From the NCBI GenBank assembly GCA_977017575.1, contig CDRNVI010000029.1, positions 620,001 to 684,000 on the forward strand: a stretch of 64,000 nt of DNA, in the 5' to 3' direction. This DNA comes from Paramoeba atlantica. Taxonomy: Eukaryota > Discosea. Below, one piece after another: positions 40,401-49,353 of this stretch (its first letter is position 1; the number at the start of each line of letters is the position of its first letter). Both the position numbers and the translations under genes were made by a program. The notes below the pieces were generated by a model that ran no database searches, was not told where the DNA came from, and saw nothing but the letters and a program-made list of their open reading frames with translations.

Positions 40401-42982
40401 ACTTTGTCCTGCGCCTTGCCTTTGCCACCCCTTCCCACCTCACCCCGATTCCTCGCATCGTGGGAGGATTCCCCCCGGGCCTGCGGGAGGACTTGGTCAA
40501 GCACCGGGCCTACTTCGACGCGATCGCACGAAAATGTCCTTCCCTGTTTCAATATTTAGATCAATCTCCGGTGGATGATAAGGCAGACGGAAAGAGCGAC
40601 AATGTGCGAGTAGGAAACGCGTCTACAGGGCTTGTGCGAAGTTTCGTACATGATCTCGCGGCATCTCCAGGCTCATCTTCCCAACCAACTCCCAAGGAAC
40701 GCGAGGGAGAGGAATCTGTTCTTCTGCGGCTGCTCATCAACGTGGTACGGGAACTCAGCGGCCGTGCCGGGGGCTGTGCCGTCGAGGACATCTCACTGGC
40801 TCTAAGCCCTGAGGAGCTGAATCGCATGCCACAGAAGGACGTGGAGGGTATGCTCACCGCCCACCCCGATATTTTTGAGATCAGCGACGACGGGTCGCTG
40901 GTCTCTGTGCGAGCAGAAAAAGAACGCCTGCGTACGCTGTTCTCCTCCAGGAATGAGAAGCGGTCGAGGGGTCGTAGGAACCGCCACGGGGTCATGGTGC
41001 AAATCGACACCCATCGGGGCAGAAAACGCCGCACGGTGGCTCAAATGGTCACCCTCTCCGATGAGCTCCCCGAGGGGGGCATGTCCGAGGCCGAGATCAC
41101 CGCCGCCGCCCAATCCTTCGCCGCCTCCCACCCCACCCTCGTCCACGACCTCCACGAGCAACTCCTCAGCACCCATCACCCCCTCTCCCGGGACCAAATC
41201 ACCGCCCTCCTCTTCTACACCACCGACGCCTCCCTGAGCTGGAAACGGGAAAAACGTCTCCTCGAGCGCATCCGCTCCCTCAACACCACCACCAACACCT
41301 ACAACGACGAGCGCTCCCTGATCCAACACATCGTCGACAGCCTCCCCGCCATCGGGGAGGTCAAAGTCAGCACCCTGGTCCACGCCCTGCTCGACCACGC
41401 CGCCCTCCAGGTCCTCCCCCCCTCCCTGCGGGACCTCTTCGACGCCTACCACGACCTCCTGGCCTACCGCGTCGACGACACCGGCATGTGGGTCAGCCGG
41501 CCTCAACAAACCCAGGGGGTCCTCCCCGAGGGCCACACCAGTGCCTACCAGCGGGAGGACCCCAGCCGGGCCCGCAGACACCACGCCCGGGTCGCCACGA
41601 GCACCGCGACGGCCGCGCTCGACCCCATGGCCTTCCCCTTCCCCCTGCCGCGGGTGGGGGATGAGGAAAAGGTCCTGGCGTTCGCGATCCCCCCGTTCTC
41701 GATGCTCGGGGATGAGGCGGTGAGGTTCCAGCTGCCGCAGACGCTGCGGTACCTGGGGCAGGAGGGGCTGGTGCGACGGTACAGGGGGGTGCTGGAGACG
41801 ATGCCGGGGAAGAAGGTACGGTGGCCGTACGTGTGTCGGCGCACGGAGGTGGAGATGGAGGGGGGGGGCGCAGAGGAGGCGGAACAGGGTCAAAAAGAGT
41901 TTCGAAAAGGAGAGAGCCCCGTGGATAAACAAGTGGAACGACGGTGGGTGACCCAGATGATACGGTTGTTGCCGAAGGAGGGGAAACCACGGCGGCTGGA
42001 GGAGATTCGGGGACGGGTACAGCCGGATTTAAGGGCGCAGGTCCCGGAGAGTGCGGAGGTGGGGATTTTACAGCGCTACCCGAGCTATGTCAATGTGGAG
42101 GTGACGAATCTGGGTGGGGGAGGGGGGCGAAGTTTTTTGGGCAGCCCCGAGAGGAGGGAGAGCTCAAATGCAGGAATAACAAAGGAGATGGCCCCAAGCG
42201 ACCCGTCGTGTATTGTTCGTTTGCGGCGGTCGTTTCGGTTGGTCGCGTTAGGGGAGGCCCGGAGGAATTGGGCTGTGGTGATGTACGCCCTGGTCGCGCT
42301 GAATGTGAAACATGTGCAACACAACGAGGCACGGAAGTCCGAAAGGGACATTCCCGCAGAGAAAAATGCACTCGAAAAAGTGTACGTGCCTGAGGTCACG
42401 TTTGAGGAGTTCTACACTAACACACTGCCCCCGAACATGAAGCAGGTACTTCGACGGGAGGAGATATTGGATCTGTTGGAGCGATGTGTGTACGTGGAGC
42501 TGTGTGACGCTTCGGGTTCGGGTCCCGCGGACGTGCAGAAACGTTTGCCCGCCGTCATCGGGTCGCGCTCCATGGCAGGGAGTAATAAAGTCATCCGGGA
42601 ACGTGCGTGCTATAGAGCGAGAATGAATAATGAAGCAGGAGACGGCACGGAGGTCGCCGATGGGGAAAAGGTACCCGGGGCCCCCCAACGTGTAGACGAG
42701 GTGGCGCTTACGGAGGCAGTTGAGGCGGTGCGGAAGCTTACCTTCAACGATACCACCGGTAAAATTTTTGCAGATCTTTCCATGGTCGGGAATCTCCTCC
42801 ACCCTTCCCATTTGCTTATGATACGTTCCTTGCATGAGACGTCGGCGAAGTTTTTCGTATCCTATCCGGATGTATTCGAAGTGCATAAAATCAGAACGGG
42901 GATACACGGCGTCCGTCTGATTGATCCTAAAAATCTTGACTCCCGACGCGGCCTGCGCTCGAATCAGGCTTCTACGATATGA
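37418..42982 (+). CDS. Giant unrecognised protein (1,854 aa) with repeated helical modules
   Basis: One uninterrupted frame. Residues 1-50 are Arg/Ser-rich with few acids, as in a mitochondrial presequence. Residues ~85-180 are Ser/Thr/Pro low complexity, followed by a Thr run near 250. Beyond this, ~60-80 residue modules recur. Each has a helix, a short P-x-D/E-G turn, a second helix ending in L-P, then a strand-like F-x-V end: for example VADLIYEVLPEDGTQIDMDL, LLRLLINVVRELSGRAGGC, LIQHIVDSLPAIGEVKVSTL and VTQMIRLLPKEGKPRRLEEI. They resemble winged-helix-like modules of RNA-binding or organellar RNP proteins, but I cannot name the family. An acidic run (EEEEDEEED) lies near 963-972. Third positions are strongly GC-biased in 41,000-42,300. 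Coding status is secure; role and location are inference. Confidence 0.85.
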   Translation: MPPKSAYALRARIWSPGKIFSVSNSLVVSRLTSGCFTFSLRNIKDAIRRGEQTKNEFSVLVSEKIVLFSFPPEHHFVPAEYSSHSPCPQKRPTATPTRPLSPIPSSSPHPLPHHPRNSYLFSQTRSYATTPTASHLSSNPHSTSISISSNSSSSNPSKSSSSSPSTSRTATDPSHPCHFALHKISWHVMTGKTKCFVDSLLPHAPHLLTPQETQQIERDYGSLLEFLQKHEKFFVLKQEAAGEGEKGGTAHTTTTTTTTTTEETSCGGNERKGRRLPSNLSFIHFAQLPSTQKEHRGSNGTKESEKPQPAQRWVVTHRVTRELLGHLQHAAVSTLMARGGGKTPLNVSVLAGYMPREVRSFATGCGCPSFGDFLKRYFPHLMSVHVSAVKTMITVDLAKSCVCPFRGKAEVPSLEMMRRNFVLSMSESERGERLAKSVNRETQKIEHESRVLKTAHGKNYVPVLGVVADLIYEVLPEDGTQIDMDLEIKPQLPVTYKMIPQLGKKLASCEFPKLSISLNDGRYHFGRRMNKDNSLIKDKNGKAFPMVDILTTTSVKCNLDDASVVTLPSSAISNLVDQMVPLLPSDGSEVRIDDPMFKDIFGVGAPILGLSKKIFKLNHKKIYTRYIGTQYYVKLRPEAVDQDLANERKALDIAFWNAGLYLERSPLPMETHQAFRTLRDALPADGTALELEEAKALLPHLAPCWPAGMAKKLNAEKGIKVTQDAANGLHYVARSDVYDGSESLLQSVVSSLNEPKVSSSPDTMKGLTPDYTGLNLDLTGAFEKLWNIVPTTWVGTDYLMPYLKGTFADLSSRRILLRIAVEFSDYFEFSVGHAKMNLLLREERFDMYKVPFEPVIRRRVRISPEAIPVSVLLSSTSGEKPSKEPELGVSSEPDFAEECGEPIRNTKPRKKEKSFHKVEKPNSLEPEDKDTHSTPPSVLPKEGEKSASAKASATDDSTVDKEAEEEEDEEEDVDLDEYVFPEFSRKSPIQELTSDFVLRLAFATPSHLTPIPRIVGGFPPGLREDLVKHRAYFDAIARKCPSLFQYLDQSPVDDKADGKSDNVRVGNASTGLVRSFVHDLAASPGSSSQPTPKEREGEESVLLRLLINVVRELSGRAGGCAVEDISLALSPEELNRMPQKDVEGMLTAHPDIFEISDDGSLVSVRAEKERLRTLFSSRNEKRSRGRRNRHGVMVQIDTHRGRKRRTVAQMVTLSDELPEGGMSEAEITAAAQSFAASHPTLVHDLHEQLLSTHHPLSRDQITALLFYTTDASLSWKREKRLLERIRSLNTTTNTYNDERSLIQHIVDSLPAIGEVKVSTLVHALLDHAALQVLPPSLRDLFDAYHDLLAYRVDDTGMWVSRPQQTQGVLPEGHTSAYQREDPSRARRHHARVATSTATAALDPMAFPFPLPRVGDEEKVLAFAIPPFSMLGDEAVRFQLPQTLRYLGQEGLVRRYRGVLETMPGKKVRWPYVCRRTEVEMEGGGAEEAEQGQKEFRKGESPVDKQVERRWVTQMIRLLPKEGKPRRLEEIRGRVQPDLRAQVPESAEVGILQRYPSYVNVEVTNLGGGGGRSFLGSPERRESSNAGITKEMAPSDPSCIVRLRRSFRLVALGEARRNWAVVMYALVALNVKHVQHNEARKSERDIPAEKNALEKVYVPEVTFEEFYTNTLPPNMKQVLRREEILDLLERCVYVELCDASGSGPADVQKRLPAVIGSRSMAGSNKVIRERACYRARMNNEAGDGTEVADGEKVPGAPQRVDEVALTEAVEAVRKLTFNDTTGKIFADLSMVGNLLHPSHLLMIRSLHETSAKFFVSYPDVFEVHKIRTGIHGVRLIDPKNLDSRRGLRSNQASTI

Positions 42983-43082
42983 CGATCGGGGCTTCAAAGT
43001 GGTATGTCCTATAGCGAACGAGCCTCTTAAAAAATGGTTGATGCCATCTTAATATGTGATTGCACCATTTTATATAAACAAC

Positions 43083-43243
43083 GTTTAACCGCATTAATGT
43101 TTAGAAGTTTTGGGTGGTATGCCTTTTATAGGTGCACAGTTTAAAACAAAGGGGATTCTGTGTATCTGTTTACATGGGTGTCCATTTCACTGCTTCGCAG
43201 TAGAAGACCTAAAAAACTTTTTATTTTCCCCACATTTCTTTGA
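43083..43243. other. Spacer, nothing recognised
   Basis: Short unique AT-rich sequence between the giant gene and the small 43244 frame. Confidence 0.4.
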
Positions 43244-43495
43244 ATGAACACTAAAGACATTCCTTCGGGGGAGGTTATCGAGCCATCGGAAAATAGGGCA
43301 CCCACGATAAGTGCTCAGAAGGCACGAAAGATTGCACGAATATTTGATGAGTATCTTGGTTTTCTGATTGCACGTTTCAAGCAGAATCCTCAGCAAGAAA
43401 ATTCGGAGGTTTTTGTCCTACGAACCTTGCACGAGTGGTCTTCCAAAAAGTTGGAATCTTCTAGGAAAAATGTGCAACTGAAATCTATTCCTTAG
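43244..43495 (+). CDS. Small unrecognised protein (83 aa)
   Basis: An 83-residue frame on the same strand as its neighbours. It has a helical middle (KARKIARIFDEYLGFLIARF) and a basic end. Codon use resembles the neighbouring moderately expressed genes, and the residue mix looks like a folded helical protein rather than random DNA. No motif is recognised. Small conserved subunits of large complexes look like this, but no specific match is claimed. It is followed by about 780 bases without a gene. Confidence 0.5.
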   Translation: MNTKDIPSGEVIEPSENRAPTISAQKARKIARIFDEYLGFLIARFKQNPQQENSEVFVLRTLHEWSSKKLESSRKNVQLKSIP

Positions 43496-44277
43496 CGTTT
43501 GCTCATACGTTTTCGTTTTTATATGGCTCCGGGAAAACTTGTTTGGCCTGTTCTATTGACGTATATCACGTGTTTTCCTGTGGGTAGATTTCCACTCTTT
43601 TGTACATTCAACCCCCCGATTCGAATACATGTACTTTGTATTCAAACCGCACGTTAAACATTTCGTTGAATTCTGCACAAAAAATGTTGATAATCTATTC
43701 GAGATCGCTTTTAGTTTCTGGCACCGCACCTGCATCAATGCGAATCCGCCTAAAAATGTGAAACGTCGCATTACCGACGGGAAATAGTTTCTACTGGAAA
43801 CACTTCAGTCTCCAAACACATGTTTGGAGAAGTCTTTGAGAGAAACAATTCTTTCTTTTTCTTTCTTTGTACTTTGTTTCAACCAAGAAGTTTTTAATAT
43901 TGTTTAAAAAAATGCTTTTTTCATCTTCTGTTTTGTTAAATTCTATAAAAATCTTCCTACTACATATTTAAAATGAAAATGCAACGTCCCGTAAAAATAC
44001 ACAATACACTTCGAACCATATAACAAAACCAAACCCCATACCATTCCCACCATAACACTCATCTCCCTACACCTTTCCATTCATACCCAACACCTATATT
44101 ATTATACCCTTCACCTTTCCATTCCCACCCAACCTCACCTCTACCCCTATCACCTTTTTCTCCTTATTATTATTTAATTTATATTATTATTAATTATAGG
44201 AATAATTAAAATTTATTTCATTTTTATTTCCTTATCCACCCTATCTCCTTTTTCTCTTTTTCCCTCTCTCTCCCCCC
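43496..44277. other. Spacer upstream of uL2
   Basis: Unique sequence. From about 44030 it becomes C/T- and A/T-rich (CCATTCCCACC repeats at 44040-44130), then a TTATTATTAATTATAGG run, then the pyrimidine-rich leader of uL2 from 44222. No gene is seen; promoter elements are likely but not identified. Confidence 0.45.
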
Positions 44278-45051
44278 ATGGGTAAAGTCGTCCTCGCGCA
44301 GCGCCGCGGCAAGGGATCCGTCTTCACCTCCCACACCCACAAGCGCAAAGGGGCCGCGAAGCTCCGCAAGCTCGACTACCACGAGCGCAAAGGGTACCTC
44401 CGCGGGGTCGTGCGGGAGCTGCTCCACGACCCGGGCCGCGGGGCGCCGCTCGCGCGGGTCGAGTTCCGGCACCCCTACCGCCTGCGGCGGGTCTCGGAGC
44501 TCATGGTCGCGACCGAGGGGATGTACACGGGGCAGTTCGTGTACTGCGGCCGCAAGGCGGACCTCGCGGTGGGGAACACCCTGCCGCTGGCCGCGATGCC
44601 CGAGGGGTGTGTGGTGTGCAGCGTGGAGAGTAAGCCCGGGGACCGGGGGAACCTGGTGAAGGCGAGCGGGAACTACGCCCTGGTGATCTCCCATAACCCG
44701 GAGACGGGGCGTACGCGGCTGAAGCTGCCGTCGGGGCAGAAGAAGAGTGTGGTGAGTGCGTGTCGCGCGACGGTGGGGATTGTCGCGGGTGGGGGGAGGG
44801 TGGAGAAGCCCGTGTTGAAGGCGGGGAACTCGCATTGGCGGTTCCGCGGGAAGCGGAATAACTGGCCAAGAGTGCGGGGTGTTGCGCGAAACCCCGTGGA
44901 ACATCCTCATGGAGGAGGGAACCATCAGCATATTGGTCACCCCAGCACGGTGTCTCGACACTGTCCCCCGGGGCAGAAGATTGGGCTGATTGCGGCCCGA
45001 CGGACGGGGCGGATGCGAGGGGGGAAGAAAGATGTGCGAAAGGAGGAGTAA
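44278..45051 (+). CDS. RPL8: Large-subunit ribosomal protein uL2 (RPL8)
   Basis: The 257-residue protein matches eukaryotic uL2 in length and throughout its sequence. It has the N-terminal [20 protein letters not shown], the central beta-barrel region, and the highly conserved C-terminal [20 protein letters not shown] followed by [16 protein letters not shown]. The conserved His in [10 protein letters not shown], next to the peptidyl-transferase centre, is present. The start MGKVV follows a C/T-rich leader and is the usual uL2 N-terminus. There is no intron. It is very GC-rich with strong codon bias, like eEF2 and uS3. It is followed after 312 bases by uS3 on the same strand. Confidence 0.97.
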   Translation: MGKVVLAQRRGKGSVFTSHTHKRKGAAKLRKLDYHERKGYLRGVVRELLHDPGRGAPLARVEFRHPYRLRRVSELMVATEGMYTGQFVYCGRKADLAVGNTLPLAAMPEGCVVCSVESKPGDRGNLVKASGNYALVISHNPETGRTRLKLPSGQKKSVVSACRATVGIVAGGGRVEKPVLKAGNSHWRFRGKRNNWPRVRGVARNPVEHPHGGGNHQHIGHPSTVSRHCPPGQKIGLIAARRTGRMRGGKKDVRKEE

Positions 45052-45363
45052 GGGAAGTTTTGTTCTTGTTTTTGTTTGATTCAAAGAAAGAGTGAAGAAG
45101 GAAGTGTAAAAGGGTTTTGAGAAGGTTAATGTGCTATCTAGATAATCATGTATGGAGAAAAGAGGTGTGAAAGAAAGAATATCAAAAGAGTGTATTTCCT
45201 GTTCTTATCTGAAAATGCATAATATCTGAAAATGCAATTATGATTCATTACGAAATAGTTTTTTTACGTTTTTTGTCGAACGAAGAACGACAGAACGTCC
45301 TCTAATCATCTTCCTTACTTTTATTTTCTCTCTCCCTTTTATACGTTTTATCCTCCCTCATTC
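45052..45363. other. Spacer between uL2 and uS3
   Basis: 312 bases, AT-rich, closing with the pyrimidine-rich uS3 leader (TTTATTTTCTCTCTCCC). No gene is seen. Confidence 0.5.
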
Positions 45364-45999
45364 ATGGGCCCTATTAGTAAAACCAAAAAATTCGTCGCCG
45401 ACGGTGTTTTTTACTGCGAACTTGACGAATTCCTCCAGCGCCACCTCGCGGAGTACGGCTACTGCGGCGTCGAGCACCGTGTCACGCCCCAGCGCACTGA
45501 CCTCTACATTCGTGTCACAAAGGCACGCGAGGTCATGGGGCCGAAGAACGTGCGGCTGCGTCAGCTCACCGCGCTGGTCCAGCAGCGGTTTAACTTCCCC
45601 GAGGGCGGGGTCGCGCTGTTCACCGACCGGGTCGTTCGCCGGGGCATCAGTGCCGCGGCAATGGCCGAGTCCCTGCGGTACAAACTCCTCGGGCAGGTCG
45701 CCGTCCGCAAGGCGTGCTACAACACCCTGCGGTTTGCCATGGAGAGTGGCGCCCAGGGGATTGAGATCGTGGTGAAGGGAAAGGTCCGACAGCAGCGTGC
45801 AAAGTCGATGAAGTTCCGCCAAGGGTACATGATCAAGAGCGGGGACGCCACGGGGTCGTTTGTGGATAGTATCAAACGGTCGGTGTTGCTACGGCAGGGG
45901 ATTATGGGCATTAAGCTGTCGATCATGTTGCCCGCAGGGGAGCCTGGTGTAAAGGCACAGCCCGATAAGTTTGAGATTCCGGAGCCTAAGGTTGTGTGA
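45364..45999 (+). CDS. RPS3: Small-subunit ribosomal protein uS3 (RPS3)
   Basis: The 211-residue protein matches eukaryotic uS3: N-terminal [20 protein letters not shown], a type II KH region (residues ~38-92) and the C-terminal domain with [20 protein letters not shown] followed by [13 protein letters not shown]. uS3 lines the mRNA entry channel on the 40S head. The KH loop reads GPKN where most uS3 proteins have GEKG, so the second glycine of the GxxG loop is not present. The variable C-terminal tail is short (ends PEPKVV). The start MGPISK is the only one consistent with the family. No intron, and strong GC codon bias. Confidence 0.96.
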   Translation: MGPISKTKKFVADGVFYCELDEFLQRHLAEYGYCGVEHRVTPQRTDLYIRVTKAREVMGPKNVRLRQLTALVQQRFNFPEGGVALFTDRVVRRGISAAAMAESLRYKLLGQVAVRKACYNTLRFAMESGAQGIEIVVKGKVRQQRAKSMKFRQGYMIKSGDATGSFVDSIKRSVLLRQGIMGIKLSIMLPAGEPGVKAQPDKFEIPEPKVV

Positions 46000-46264
46000 G
46001 TGGAGAATTCGAAGTCAGGAAAGGGTCCAGCGAAAGTAGGAAAGAGGTTTAAGCGGAAAATGAATAAATAGCAAGAAAGCTGAATGTTTAACACAAGGAC
46101 CGTTCAGTCATTTGTATTTTAGATCAAAATCATTCGTCAACTTTAAAAAATGTTTTTCATTTATTATGTTTTTATTTAGGATATTAAAAAAATTCTCCCT
46201 ATCCCACCAATCTCATTCGAAAATAAAGTCTTTTCCTTTTTTTCCCTATCCCACTCTGTCTATC
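46000..46264. other. Spacer and leader of the crotonase gene
   Basis: AT-rich, then C/T-rich from about 46195 to the ATG (TTTTCCTTTTTTTCCC). The crotonase frame is open back to 46112, but this part is low-complexity leader. No separate gene is seen. Confidence 0.45.
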
Positions 46265-47914
46265 ATGATGAAACGCGCATCTTCTCTCCATCCCCTCCGC
46301 CTCTCCTCCCCCTCCCTCCCCTTCCTCCTCTCCCTACGGCACCAATCCCGCCGTGGACCCCCGGGAGGTCCCCTCGGCGGCTCACCCCCTCCCTTCGGCA
46401 TGGGTTCCGACCCCCGCGGTCCCCCTCCCCCCGGCTACCCCGGCCATCCCCAACCCGGTTACCCCCCCGCCGGAGCTATGGGCTACCCCCCTGACCCCCG
46501 CATGATGCCACCCCATGGAGGGCCAGGCGGCCGCCCCCCCATGCCCCCTCCAGGAGCCCCCTCCGGAAACCTTGACCCCGGTTATGGCTACCCCAGTAGC
46601 ACTCCACCTCACCCAGGAGCCATGTCTCGAGGAGGAGGCATGTCTTCCTCATCCGTGCCTCCACAATTTCAACAACATCAACAACAACAACCTCCTCAAT
46701 TTCAACAACATCAACAAGCACCATCTCAATTTCAATCCTCACCATCTCAATTTCAACAACCCCAACAACAGCAACCCTCCCCGCCCCCCTCCCCCCCTCC
46801 CCGTCCCTCTCCCCCCCACTTCCTCTCCCTCGAGAACGTCCCCGAGGATAAGGCCACGTCCCCCATGGGGAACGGCATCGTCACCCTCTCCCTCGCTCGG
46901 GGCAAACAAAACAACGCGCTCCACCTCGAGACCCTACAGGAACTCACCGCCTGGATACACTACCTGGGGAACCACGACCAGGTGAGGGGAGTCGTGCTGA
47001 CCGGAAAAGGAACACCGGGGGGGTTAAGCGCGTCAAAGGAATCAACGAAGGCGTCAAAGGAATCAACAAACGATTCAAAGAGTGACTCAAAAGACTCAAA
47101 AGATGCTTTAAAGGACTCAACCGATGCTTTAAAGGACTCAACCGATGCTGTAAAGGAATCAACAGATGCTTTAAAGGAACCAACCGATTCTTTAAAGGAA
47201 CCAACAGGTTCTTTAAAGGACTCAACAAACTCTTCAACGGTTCTCCCCACGCTTTGTTTCAGCACAGGTCTGGACCTTGCGGAGTTCATCGCGCCCAACA
47301 AGGAGCGCTTCGAGGCCTACTGGGGACTCGTGCAGGAGACCTGGATGCTGTTGACCTCATTTCCCAAGGTCCTGGTGGCCGCGGTGGTGGGGGAGGCCAG
47401 GGGTGGGGGGTGTTTGCTGGCCATGACCGCGGACTACCGCGTGATGGTGAAGCCACAAGCGGGGAGTGGGGGGGAGAAGAAGGGTAAAGAAAACTCCCCG
47501 GTGATTGGCCTGGATGATGTCTCTCGTGGTCTTACGGTGCCTCCGTGGTTGATTGGGCATTTGGCGTATTTGGTCGGGGGTCGACGTGCGGAGCGTATGG
47601 TGCAGCTGGGGGAGTGTCTGGGCGCACAGGAGGCGGCACAGGCGGGGTTGGTGGATGAGGTGTGTGAGGACGTGAAAACCTGCCTCGCCCAGGCTCATGA
47701 GATGGCGCAAAAGCTGGCGGAGATGCCCGAGCAGGGGCGGTGGATGACGAAGGATATGGCGCGCCGGGAGTTGTTCCGGTTCCTCAGTGAGGAGGAGGAC
47801 CGGAAGTATGATGTGGAGTTTTTTAGCAAGTTTGTGCAGCACCCGGAGGTGCAGAAGAATTTGGTCGCGTCAAAGCGGGAGGCAGAGGGAAAGTCCGCGG
47901 AGGGTGAAAAGTAG
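46265..47914 (+). CDS. Crotonase-fold protein (enoyl-CoA hydratase/isomerase-like) with Pro/Gln-rich N-terminus and internal repeats
   Basis: 549 residues from MMKRASSLHP, which with its basic, Ser/Leu-rich first 30 residues reads as a mitochondrial presequence. Residues 30-130 are Gly/Pro/Tyr-rich (PPPPGYPGHPQPGYPP) and 130-180 Gln/Pro-rich (FQQHQQQQPPQ). The crotonase domain starts near 205: VTLSLARGKQNNAL, GVVLTGKG, CFSTGLDLAEF and GEARGGGCLLAMTADYRVM (the oxyanion-hole region), then GGRRAERMVQLGECLGAQEA. The usual catalytic Glu pair of hydratases is not obvious, so the exact activity cannot be named. A Ser/Thr/Lys/Asp repeat of ~7 residues (KDSTDAL-type) at residues 258-325 is inserted in the loop before the active-site strand. 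In-frame Met codons upstream are ignored because they lie in AT-rich leader. Confidence 0.85.
   Translation: MMKRASSLHPLRLSSPSLPFLLSLRHQSRRGPPGGPLGGSPPPFGMGSDPRGPPPPGYPGHPQPGYPPAGAMGYPPDPRMMPPHGGPGGRPPMPPPGAPSGNLDPGYGYPSSTPPHPGAMSRGGGMSSSSVPPQFQQHQQQQPPQFQQHQQAPSQFQSSPSQFQQPQQQQPSPPPSPPPRPSPPHFLSLENVPEDKATSPMGNGIVTLSLARGKQNNALHLETLQELTAWIHYLGNHDQVRGVVLTGKGTPGGLSASKESTKASKESTNDSKSDSKDSKDALKDSTDALKDSTDAVKESTDALKEPTDSLKEPTGSLKDSTNSSTVLPTLCFSTGLDLAEFIAPNKERFEAYWGLVQETWMLLTSFPKVLVAAVVGEARGGGCLLAMTADYRVMVKPQAGSGGEKKGKENSPVIGLDDVSRGLTVPPWLIGHLAYLVGGRRAERMVQLGECLGAQEAAQAGLVDEVCEDVKTCLAQAHEMAQKLAEMPEQGRWMTKDMARRELFRFLSEEEDRKYDVEFFSKFVQHPEVQKNLVASKREAEGKSAEGEK
47026..47243. repeat. In-frame ~21-bp coding minisatellite
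   Basis: About ten imperfect copies of a 21-bp unit based on GATGCTTTAAAGGACTCAAC encode KDSTDAL-like heptads. The reading frame is kept in every copy. Confidence 0.85.
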
Positions 47915-48328
47915 TGCGGAAGAAGCTGTCCATGTTTTAGCGAGCGAGGTGTTGATGGCGATAATTATTTTTAATGAAAACGAATGGATCCTGTAGGCGA
48001 CGATGGTAGGCTTCGTGTAATTTTTTTTATGTGTGGCATAAAATTCTTTTCTACCGCACTTATTACACAACTTTTGTTTGTTGCATGTTAATTTTCCTTT
48101 GATAAGTAAGAACAAATCAATACCTTTGTATGCATCGATACCTTTTTTACGTATTGATCTGTGCCGTCTGATAATGGTCTTTGTCCCGGACAGTACTATT
48201 GATGCGAAATTCAAATTGCATTGAAAAATATCAGTAAATACCCGCAATATCGTTATTTTTTGATGAGCTAGTCGATCATAGGAATACATCACGCTACTAT
48301 TTCCGTTTATGTCCGATTTCTACTAAAC
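47915..48328. other. Spacer between the crotonase gene and NAA30
   Basis: AT-rich unique sequence. A minus-strand open frame of 140 codons overlaps the crotonase 3' end but has no recognisable domain. No gene is called. Confidence 0.45.
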
Positions 48329-49105
48329 ATGTCAAAAAAGAAGCATGCACGCAGAAAGGAAAGGGTCGTGAATGAGAGCTCTGATCAAACTACCCGCCAA
48401 AGCAATGACGAGGAACAGACAAACGATTTATCGGCCGTTGAACAAAATCTAAGAAAAATAAGTTTGGCTAATCAGCCTTTGCAAGAGAATGAGCCTCACA
48501 AACCCTGCGTTCTTTCCGAGCTCTACACCGTCCCGCACCGACTCCCTGAGGTAAGTTACTATTTCACGCAGTACAGCGGCCGTGAAGAGGAGCTCGATGC
48601 CATTATGCAGCTCATGGCAAGTGATCTCAGTGAACCCTACAGCATTTTTACCTATCGCTACTTTCTAAATACCTGGCCCGATCTTTGTGTGCTGTGCAAG
48701 TTGCAGCAACAGAATCCCTCGAAAGGGACAGCGAAGTCGAGTTCTACGGGAGAGAACGTCCCAGAATCTGGAACTAGCCTCTCGGATGCAAGCGAGGATC
48801 CTATCATTGGATGTATTATTAACAAAGTAGACCGAAAAAGTCAGGCACATCCTCTGCGGGGATATATTGCCATGCTTGCGGTGGAGAAGAAATACCGAAA
48901 ATGTGGCATCGGGTCCGAACTTGTGTGCGCAGCGGTTGATTTAATGAAACAGACAAAATGCGAGTGGGTGTATTTGGAGACTCCAATTGAGAACAACGGA
49001 GCGCTGCGTCTGTACGAGAATCTCTCCTTTGCCAGAGACAAACGATTGGCGAAATATTATCTTTCCGGGAGTGACGCCTTCCGTCTTAAGCTTTGGCTTT
49101 CCTAA
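48329..49105 (+). CDS. NAA30: N-alpha-acetyltransferase 30 (NatC catalytic subunit)
   Basis: 258 residues. The N-terminal ~75 are charged and low complexity. From residue ~85 the protein is a GNAT domain with NAA30 signatures: DLSEPYSIFTYRYFLNTWPD, GYIAMLAVEKKYRKCGIGSE with the acetyl-CoA-binding R-x-x-G-x-G, YLETPIENNGALRLYENLSF and the C-terminal RDKRLAKYYLSGSDAFRLKL. NatC acetylates nascent chains starting Met-Leu, Met-Ile, Met-Phe and similar at the ribosome. An insertion of ~35 Ser/Thr-rich residues (GTAKSSSTGENVPESGTSLS) separates the early strands (residues ~130-165), absent from animal and fungal homologues I know. No intron. NAA35/NAA38 partners are not in the window. Confidence 0.93.
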   Translation: MSKKKHARRKERVVNESSDQTTRQSNDEEQTNDLSAVEQNLRKISLANQPLQENEPHKPCVLSELYTVPHRLPEVSYYFTQYSGREEELDAIMQLMASDLSEPYSIFTYRYFLNTWPDLCVLCKLQQQNPSKGTAKSSSTGENVPESGTSLSDASEDPIIGCIINKVDRKSQAHPLRGYIAMLAVEKKYRKCGIGSELVCAAVDLMKQTKCEWVYLETPIENNGALRLYENLSFARDKRLAKYYLSGSDAFRLKLWLS

Positions 49106-49353
49106 ATCGCGTGCGTTTGAATGGGTCGTACGATAAAAGAAATGGCAGCATCATTCACTTGTATTCATATTCGACGTTAATAAATCGACGTTAACGTTCT
49201 AAGGCTTATAGTCTGCCAGTAATGATATTTAGTTCTAACTACTAATCTCTTTTTGGGAATGCGTATATTTACACTTTTCAAACTCACAAGGGCACTAGCA
49301 TCAGACTATTCTCTTCGAAACGTTTAATAAATGCATTTTTAAATGCAAAAAAA
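49106..49353. other. Spacer, nothing recognised
   Basis: AT-rich sequence between NAA30 and the leucine-rich protein gene. Confidence 0.4.

Noticed and set aside
40802-41932. 376-codon minus-strand frame inside the 1,854-residue gene
   Set aside because: It lies wholly opposite a GC-biased coding segment. Its protein is Gly/Val/Glu repeats with no motif.
44224-45084. 286-codon minus-strand frame across uL2
   Set aside because: Another antisense frame caused by codon bias; uL2 on the plus strand is certain.
46112-46264. 51-codon N-terminal extension of the crotonase
   Set aside because: It is encoded by AT-rich leader; MMKRASSLHP gives a better presequence and follows the pyrimidine tract.
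47870-48292. 140-codon minus-strand frame after the crotonase gene
   Set aside because: Overlaps the crotonase 3' end, spacer-like composition, no domain and opposite to all neighbours.
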